A stretch of 64,000 nucleotides of DNA, from NCBI GenBank assembly GCA_029204225.1, contig CM055106.1:47939337-48003336 (forward strand), given 5' to 3'. Of this stretch, positions 22,791-64,000 are shown one piece after another. Positions within the stretch are counted from its first letter, which is position 1. Each line of letters begins with the position of its first letter. The DNA is from Diphasiastrum complanatum. Taxonomy: Eukaryota > Streptophyta > Lycopodiopsida > Lycopodiales > Lycopodiaceae. Below the pieces are notes generated by a model that saw only the letters and a list, made by a program, of their open reading frames with translations, had not been told where the DNA came from and searched no databases. The position numbers and the translations under genes are program-made.

Positions 22791-23459
22791 GCTCTAATAC
22801 CATGTAGAAAGTGCAGTACTAAGGACCATAAATGGATCTTTGAATGATCCACAAGGTTGATTGTGTGCTTGATTAACAATCTATCAGATTCTAATCAACC
22901 AAAAACAAGAACTAGTTTAGCAGCTTGATCGAAAACAAGTAGAGACAATCAAAACATTGATCAAGAACTGAATCCCGAGTTCACACGTGTGAAAATCAAG
23001 CTGATGTACGGCCTGTAGACAGAGGTTAATGTGTGCCAAAGCTAGGTTTCAATGGAATCAATCACTATTATCATACAAAGAGAGAAAATCCGAGTTTCTC
23101 CTTGAGGCTCCGAAAAGTTTCTATCTCCTCACTATGGAGAATGGAAATACATAGTAAAAGACACTTTCTTTGCAAAGTTAGTTGAAAATTCAGCATGTAA
23201 TAAGGAAGTAGACTCAGCTTTCTTGCCCTAAAGTGAAAACCCTAGCCTAGATCCTAGAGTCATGCTTGGTAGGTACATGGTAGGTACAATTTTCATCATA
23301 AATCAAGGTCTAGATCCTACAAAGTAGGAATCACTACCAAATGGACACAACCACTCCTCTTGACTCGTGGTAACCTACATTAGGTGTAGATTGCCATGTG
23401 GCACTTTGGCCATACAAGTGACTAACAAGAAATATTGACAATATGTACAATATTCTACA
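22791..23459 (-). mobile_element. Minus-strand 5' LTR with primer site (A)
   Basis: On the minus strand TGGTATTAGAGC (22,802-22,791) follows directly on an LTR-like block 22,803-23,459 with ends TGTAGAAAGT and ATATTCTACA. This is the arrangement of a 5' LTR and initiator-Met primer site, so the element points left. A CACACGTGTG palindrome lies at 22,982. No coding part of this element remains to the left because copia-2 and the LARD-like element lie there. Confidence 0.65.
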
Positions 23460-24065
23460 TGCTAGATTTGCCAATGTAGGCAATTTTTCATATAATGAAA
23501 CTGTCCTAAGGCTTTCATGAAGTTTGGTTAGGATTGGACACCATTAAGGGTCTCAAAATGTCAAAAAATAATGTATTTTTGAGGACTTTGAGCATGAATA
23601 CCTATCAAATGGTGGTATGAACCTGTTGGATGTCATTAAAAGCTTAAAGATATGATGGATTGCCTCTGATTTGAGCCATCATGCATCCAATTTGGCTGTG
23701 TGAGTCTTCGGCACCATTATTTTGAAGTTTTGCTTGTTGAAGGAGTCCAAAAATGCATTTTTTGCATGATCTGAGCTTATGATTGCTTGCTGAACCTGAT
23801 GGAAGCCTTTATGCCTCTCTAGTTAACTTTAGAAGAGTGCTTGTAACCTCTGATTTGTGTGTGAAATCAGAGCATGCAATGAGACTGAGAGCAATGAAGA
23901 AGAAGATGATGAGGATGAGAGTAGGGTTTGAACCTCGTCTCTCTCGCCTTCTCACATAATTTAGTAGATAGGTGCTTCAAATCTGTGAGGGGAGGTAACC
24001 GAGTGTAGAGAGAGAGAGAGGAGGAGGAAACTGAGTGTAGAGAGAGAGGGGATGTAACCAAGTGT

Positions 24066-24134
<69 letters not shown>

Positions 24135-24748
24135 GTTGCATAGGAAGCCGAGTAGTAAAGGGGGGATATTTTGGGCCTTAGGTTAGGTTAGGGTTAAGTT
24201 AATATTGTAAGTAGGTAAGGTTAGGTTTATTTTTTATTTTTTTATTAAAATTCAAAATGAAGAATGTGAAAAAAATTTACAAGAGAAACGAAACTTCAGA
24301 GCTGAAAATTTGAAGTGCTTCTCTCTCACTTGGAAACATCCAACAATTTTTTTTCAAAATTTTGGCAATTCTGACCCATCTCCACTAATTTGATCATAAC
24401 TTCCTCAATATTGATCCAAATCACAAAAATCTAGTACATCTAAAAAGCTGACAACAAGCTCTATCAGCTTATAGGATCAGATCAATGATTGAATGTGATT
24501 TGATATATCAAATTTAATGGCTTGAAAATTGGTGCAAATAAAAGTTAAAACAAAGCTCTACAAACCTATTGAATCAAATTAGAAATGAAAAACGAATTTG
24601 AATGTCGAAAATGGATCTATACATACCTGAAAATTTCAAACTTAAAAATCAGCAAAAAGAAAGCTACAAATGCAATAAATTTATCAAATCTAATGGAATT
24701 CACACAAAATTATCATGAATTTAGGATCTATGCTCTAATACCAAGAAT
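23460..24748. other. Non-coding stretch with a GA microsatellite
   Basis: No gene is supported. It includes the GA tract at 24,067-24,130 with ragged GA flanks from about 24,008. The part left of 24,749 may be the leader of LTR module B (24,749-25,283), whose primer site is at 24,732-24,743. Confidence 0.45.
24067..24130. repeat. (GA)n microsatellite
   Basis: About 64 bases of uninterrupted GA dinucleotide, preceded by two shorter GA runs at 24,008-24,020 and 24,040-24,050. Confidence 0.97.
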
Positions 24749-25283
24749 TGTCATGTGCCAAATCCCAAACTAATAGCAATAACAATGAAGTAAAACTAAA
24801 AGCAAGAAGATAACAAGACAATCATGATAGCATATCAATAGAAAGCTAGAAACAATGAGATCACAATGAAATCACATTAGTAATGGAAAGAATAGTACAA
24901 TATATCAACATGATCATTGATTCATGTGGATAGGGCACATGAGATCGAGCAATAGAGATCCCTATGGCTCACATTCACAAGGAAGCTAGAAGCTCTCACT
25001 TGCAAATGAGCCAAAAGATTCACAAATTGATGTCTCTTGCCTAGTTATAGACAATGCTCTTACTTAACTTAACTTAACTATCTTGAGAGATAGTTAGTCT
25101 TTGTTAAGTATTATTTAAACTACATTGGGCCCTTTATGGCCTATTATCCTTATTAATTATTTTGAAGGGCCTAAAGAGAGAACCGCCTTATTCTTAAGGC
25201 TAATAGCTCCCTTTGGGCCTACAAAGTTTACATTATATATTATCTTGCATGTATAAGCATGGATGTACTAATAGTACATGACA
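24732..25283 (-). mobile_element. Minus-strand 5' LTR with primer site (B)
   Basis: The block 24,749-25,283 has ends TGTCATGTGC and GTACATGACA (inverted match 9 of 10). On the minus strand it is followed, after a 5-base gap, by TGGTATTAGAGC (24,743-24,732). The arrangement fits a 535-bp 5' LTR with an initiator-Met primer site. No coding region of the element was recognised. Confidence 0.6.
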
Positions 25284-25936
25284 AACTCCATCCTCACCTT
25301 CCAAGTAGCCTATCATTGCCTTCCAACACGTAGCCACTTGAGGTTGCCATGTTGCAATGATTTGATTCTTTCTTTCAAACCTATTCCAATGCACAAAGCA
25401 CTCTCTTGAATGTCAAAAAATGAACTCAACAAGAAATCACAAAGATATGGAACCTCTCAAATCTCTTTCTTGCACAAAACCTAGCAAATCCAACACATAG
25501 AATGAAGAATTCTTGATCAACCTATGATCTGCCAACAATCTAATGAATCTTGCCACTTCCTAAGATTGAAACACACTCTATTAAAGTCCAGAAACTTCAA
25601 AAAATAGAGATCCAATCAAAATTAGAGTTTTGACAAAATCACAAAAAATTGAATCTTCAAGATTCTACATGCAATTGTTAAAACGTTGCTATACTATCTT
25701 GTAAAATGCAATAAGACCTATCCATATCTATTAAAGTTGCCACATTCCACCAAGTATGGAGTGAAATTGTCCTACTTCAATGATTGTGCTTTCTATTGAG
25801 TTTTGATTTACAGAAAATCAATTCTACACTTGAAAAATGCTTTATTTTTTAGTAGGAATTAATCTAGCATGCTCTAGAATTGGTAGCTCCTCCAAATCCT
25901 TGCTAAACCTGGCTGATCTTTCAAGTAAACTGCACC

Positions 25937-26604
25937 AAAGCTCTGATATCATGTGAAGAATTTCAGATCATTAAGATCCAAAATAACTCTAAGATCTTTG
26001 ATTACTTAAGATAACACATCTAGCACCATTGACAATGTAGAAAACTAGCTCTATCAATCAATGCATAGAAGCTTCAAACTCTAATAGAACTTGACAAAAT
26101 CATATATGAATGATAAAGTACTATTGTTGTCCATACAAAACCAGTAAGCTACTATATTTCACACATGTGAATGCAACAAACATCAAACCAATTAATTCTA
26201 CACACAAAAAGTTAAGATATCAACACCAATGTGCGCACCAATGAGTATGGAACCGCAAAGAGATCTCAGGTATAAGCATGAATGAGAGTAGAGAGAGATA
26301 ATAATACACTTCCCACGTGTGTACACCTATTTATAATAGGTCCATGCTTATATTCAATCTTAGTTTCTCTCCATAGAAACTTCTAGATCAAAAACCCTAT
26401 CAACAATATGACTAGATTAAATGTATCTAATTGAATGTGTCCAAACTCGACCTACTACATTTCCCACACTTTCCAAAAGTGGTAATCCAAAAATATTTAG
26501 ACTAAAATAACTTTGAATTTGTTTATCTCTAAGTCTAAAAATGCATATTGGCCTCAAATTGCCAAATAAACAAAATATGACCAAACTAGTTGATATTTCT
26601 CACA
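25937..26604 (-). mobile_element. Minus-strand 5' LTR with primer site (C)
   Basis: The block 25,952-26,604 has ends TGTGAAGAAT and ATTTCTCACA. On the minus strand it is followed directly by TGATATCAGAGCTTT (25,951-25,937), one base off the usual primer site. Its outer end (CTAGTTGATATTTCTCACA) closely resembles the end of the 6,743-7,358 LTR, so both likely belong to the same copia family. A CCCACGTGTG word lies at 26,312. Confidence 0.65.
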
Positions 26605-26639
26605 CTCTATAGCTCTTTTATGTACAAAATCACAGTATA

Positions 26640-26960
26640 TCGTTATCACTCAAACAACTAAGAAAGTAGTGTGGTTGAATAACTTGCTATCGAACATTTT
26701 TCTGAAGTAGTATGCTTGGACAATTGTCTTATGTGATAATCAAAGTACCATTGCTTTATCAACCAATCCTAGATTTCATTCTAGGAGTAAGCACATTAAA
26801 ATTAAATATCACTATGTCAGGAGTAAGATTTTCAACAAAGAGGTAAACTTAGAGTACTATCGAATGCAATACATGATAGTAGATATATTTACCAAGGCAT
26901 TGAGCATTGATGTGCACAACAGATTGTTGGATTTATTCATTTTTTCTCCCAAAATCCCAT
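26640..26960 (+). pseudogene. copia RNase H scrap
   Basis: The + strand reads DNQSTIALSTNPRF, then HSRSKHIKIKYHYVRSK and a VDIFTKAL tail. These are the last RNase H blocks of copia pol. Only about 70 codons are recognisable, and no LTR or other part of this element is visible beside it. Confidence 0.8.
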
Positions 26961-29629
26961 AGTTAATTTATATTTATTCATGTTGTTGCATATTTACTCG
27001 CATTGTCGCACAATCTACAAAAATATATGAGAATTCTAAATAGGTATCTATGCAACAATGAAACTATTGAAAGAACCTCGATAATCAAACTATCAAAAGA
27101 GTCTCAACAGTCAAACTACTGAAGGAGTCTTGAGTATTGACTGTCTACTATCAAATATAGACAAAAACTTGAATGTTCGATTCAAGCAACTATCAAATCG
27201 AGCATTCGAACTGTTGTCAACCTCAACTTTAGCTAATTCAACTCCGGTTCAAATCAACAATTGTCGATTGTCTAGTTAGCATAGTACCAATATAAATAAA
27301 GCTAGTCACCTATGTAAGCTAGTTTTAGCATTTTGCAACTGTTTCGATAATGACAACAATTGTGATCACTACCTATCCAAAGCGACGACTGCCGCCTATC
27401 TAGATAGTAACATCCATGATCGCCACCAAGATCCATATCAGATGACTTAACTCAATGTGTCTATACACTTGTATATATTTGAACAAATGCAAATCTTATT
27501 TGTCATGGAAATCCAACAAGCATCGATCAAACTCAAACAAAGAGTTAGTAAGCTATCAAATGATCTCAAATCATTGAAGCTGCCATAAAACTAGAGTTAG
27601 TTTCTGTTAGATTTTATCCTTGAAATCATTTGTAATATAAAATTATTTTTGTGTAGTCTGTAGTTTTACTCACATTATTGAGACCATGTCGAAGGTATCA
27701 AGACCATCAGAAATAGACGTATTGTCTATATAGTTTTAAATTTGAGAGATTATCAAACAAAATTCAAATCAATCAAAAGTTGATGGACTGTTGAGGGTTC
27801 CAAACTCGACTAAAATAGATCGAGTAGCACATTCCAGAAATTTCAAAGCCCCTCCTTAGGTGGTGTTGCTATAGCTACCACAATTTTGAGAAAAAATAGC
27901 TAAAGAAATCTAAAATCTGAGAAGGAAAAGTGAGTGACAATCCACCAACACCTTCCCCCTTTTCTTCACAAAACCTAAGAGCTAGGAGGACAATCCACCT
28001 TTCCCTACCCCTCGATGTCACAAGGAATGCCAGGCAGGCAGTAGATAGGCTTGTTGGCTGCTAGCGAGGGCAACGATGGAGCCGTGATATGAAGCCTACA
28101 ATTATTTACTTACTTTTTTTTTTATTTCTTTTAAAAAATAAGAAGTAAAAAAAATTTCAATTCATTTTTAATTTTTTTCAAAATCAATGAGATTTAATTT
28201 ATAGTTGGTAGAGACGGATCGATCAAACCTGTTACAGTTTTTGGTGGCTCTAATAACAACTGCTACTATCACACTAATGGTTACCGCCCGGAGTACCGTA
28301 TCGGTCAACACAAAAAACCGAACGCTCATGGTCCAATCCAAATCCACTCTCTGTGCCTTGAGCCCAATGACTAAATAACAAGCGAGTTCCAGTTTCTAGC
28401 CCTAACAATGTCCCATATCGCCGCTAGTTGGCCTTCTCTTGAACCTAGCAAACACCATCCTAGCTATGCATATGCTCATTACCATCTACCAACTCCTAGG
28501 TAGATAGAATGAATGGTAATTGAGATATCCTTCCCCTGTATACCTCCAAGGTGAGAGCCTTTATGCCAAGTACATATCTCTAATTAAGACAAGTGGCATG
28601 GATGTTGTCCACTAGTCAAGTCATTAGCCCAGTCCAAGGTGCGATTTCAAGTTAGGTGTGGGATCCAAGAGCTGGGTCCCTAACAAAGCAAAATATTGAT
28701 ATTAGTGCTACATTGTTTACTGTGTATTTTATATCATTATTATAAATAGTTTTGAGTATTCAAGTCTAGTGAATAATACAATTCTTAGAAAGATTAAAAA
28801 CTACTACCATATTTTGCCAAAAAAATAGGTGGTGGGGAAGTTGAAAGTAGGAGATGAGATCTTTAGATGATGCAAAACCTCAAGCAACATCAAGTCTCAA
28901 AACTTATTCTTGTCATCCACTAGTGGAGTGGATAGGTGTGTTACTTGTGGTGAGCTATTTTATAACCTCTTTGTCCCCAAGAGTAGATGAGTTGTATAAG
29001 AGTATTACATGTAGCAATGGAGACCCATGCTCTCATCTAGGTCTATGCATGAAATAGGGACATCTAGGAGTCCACAAAGCACAGAATTGACTTTTTCTAT
29101 AGATGTGGAGGTAAAGTATAAATATTGTACATAATATAATGATGCTAGTGCTAAGTAATAAGGTTGCAACAAAAAAAAAATTGGCATCATATTATGTAAC
29201 TTCATGCAAAATGGTTCGCAAATTTTTTTTGCTATCTATCCCCACCATGCTTTGAGCACTCCTCACTCTCAAGTTAGGAGAGCTTGATGATTGCCAGCAT
29301 ATGTGTGGTGCAAAATACAATGCTCAGTCGCTCAACATCTTAGTGCCCCACATTGTGGCACCCTTACTGCTGAAGTAACCCAACCGCTGAGAGAAGCTTA
29401 TTTTATCAACTCTAATTGAGGGTGCCTAACCCCTCACCCTTGGGCAGAGAAGCCATCTCAAGTTGCACCCACAATTGCAGTTGCAGTTGAATATATGCTC
29501 CTTTCTAGGCCCGAAGATGAACTATGTCCTTGCATATAGCTCCACTCTAAACTATAAATCCTAAAACCCTAGCTTGTAGCTTCAACCATTAAATTGTAAA
29601 CCCTAGCTTAATATGTGCTACTATAGTAA
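26961..29629. other. Long non-coding interval upstream of the helicase gene
   Basis: No gene is supported. Open frames are short and without motifs. The segment has ordinary AT-rich plant intergenic composition, with short homopolymer runs near 28,110-28,170. Decayed repeats are likely but could not be assigned. Confidence 0.5.
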
Positions 29630-30147
29630 AGGGCCTGCCCCACTTACAAGTTAGCACTTTTCTGAGAGGTGTGGGGCCCCACTTACAGCTAGCGCATCCA
29701 AGTTAGCTAACGGATTCAGTTAGCACTAACCTGCACTAGAGCATTTTGTGCTTCTCACTAGCTGATGCAAAACAGGTCCTTTCAGCTAACCTGTGTCTCA
29801 GTTAGGAGAGGCCCCAACTGCCAATCTGTTGGCCCTCTCCTCCTCCAACTACCAGTGTCCACAAGCATATCATCTCTCCATGGCAGCTCGTCTCCATGGC
29901 AGCCTTCAACAGGGTGTGGAACAAGCTCCAAAAGCTCCTATTGGTGCAGTCCATTGCTTGGCTTAACTGAGCCACTAATGGGTATGGAAATGGGGCAGCT
30001 CCTCAATTAGTGCTAAACTAAGTGATGGAGATAAGTGTAAGTGGGGCAGCAAGAAAGACGGTTAGCTAAATGGCACAAGTTAGCATTAGCACTAACATAA
30101 CCGCCAGTTAGCTAATCTGCAAGTGGGGCCTAGGCAGGCCAGGCCCT
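29630..30147. mobile_element. MITE-like inverted-repeat element upstream of the helicase
   Basis: The outer 8 bases are a perfect inverted pair (AGGGCCTG at 29,630-29,637 and CAGGCCCT at 30,140-30,147). Further inward, CCCCACTTACAAGTTAGC on the left pairs imperfectly with the right side, which has an extra ~11 bases. The interior repeats words such as GTTAGCTAA and is non-coding. I saw no clear target-site duplication. It ends about 380 bp before the helicase start codon and so could lie in its promoter. Confidence 0.6.
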
Positions 30148-30529
30148 AAGCGATTTATCTGTGTTGCTCTAAAGATTGATCATTGTTGCTCGAAAGAAGA
30201 GGCAACATGAAGCTTTGCATCATCCATTCCAGACATAATAAAAAACTCTAGGATCGCGATAGCCAAGCTTGGCCTCGTCAGCCACCTGCAGAAATTCCAC
30301 CTGCTATCGCCTGCATCACAAACAATCGTGCAGCAAGCTGTGAGGATTCAATTAAAACAACGGACGATAGCCAGCCCTTATTGCAAACCCTAAGGTTTTG
30401 TAACACCACTCTACCTCCATCACAATATAGATTCCTTCAAGAGCTGCTATGCTATCAAAAGTATTTTTTAGCAACAACAGTTTTTAATTAATTTGATTGG
30501 TTGATGCGGCTTCAGCTAAGGAGCAGGAG

Positions 30530-64000
<33,471 letters not shown>

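Overview
The window reads as nuclear DNA of a land plant with a large, transposon-rich genome. The evidence is GT-AG introns, plant-type Ty1/copia and Ty3/gypsy (chromovirus) elements primed by initiator-Met tRNA, hAT transposases, an L1-type LINE, MITE-like elements and long GA/CT microsatellites. Almost every protein-like stretch is retrotransposon or transposon debris. The species or clade cannot be fixed from this sequence alone.

The only host gene I can support is on the + strand. It is a DEAH-box RNA helicase of the plant DEAH10 / animal DHX33 family: eight exons, 30,530-62,756, with the 3' end beyond the window. All visible junctions keep the reading frame, giving about 504 residues with all the diagnostic helicase motifs intact. 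Two introns are very long (about 16.3 kb and 12.1 kb) because transposable elements have piled up in them.

Region by region. 1-2.8 kb: non-coding, with one inverted repeat. 2.8-6.05 kb: decayed copia element (+). 6.7-8.8 kb: minus-strand copia remnant with its 3' LTR. 9.4-13.7 kb: minus-strand gypsy gag-pol pseudogene. 14.0-17.3 kb: second copia (+) with the start of its 3' LTR. 17,332-22,351: a structurally complete non-autonomous LTR element (LARD-like) with 1.2-kb LTRs, target-site duplication GTTCC and no recognisable genes. 22.8-26.6 kb: three minus-strand LTR-plus-primer-site modules. 26.7-26.9 kb: copia RNase H scrap. 29.6-30.1 kb: MITE-like inverted-repeat element just upstream of the helicase.

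Intron 5 (32,386-48,652) holds a 5'-truncated LINE lying between CT repeats, an internally deleted hAT element (-) invaded by a copia 3' half, another copia 3' end whose LTR is followed by a primer site, a precisely bounded copia (41,852-46,803, TSD ACACG) and gypsy integrase debris (-). Intron 7 (50,519-62,570) holds a gypsy chromovirus (51,047 to about 59,200). That gypsy is split by a 5.46-kb hAT element (52,050-57,510, 8-bp TSD CCTCGTAC) whose seven-exon transposase gene is nearly complete. The intron also carries a 711-bp hAT-type MITE (59,707-60,417, TSD GCTAGGAC).

The most interesting signals are: the LINE bounded on both sides by CT tracts; the GA tract at nearly the same distance (163 and 165 bp) past the stop codon in two diverged hAT copies; a row of five small hairpin-like repeats just after the primer site of the LARD-like element; and 12-bp palindromes spaced 45-46 bp apart in the gypsy LTR. 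I found no tRNA or rRNA gene, no CRISPR array and nothing prokaryotic.
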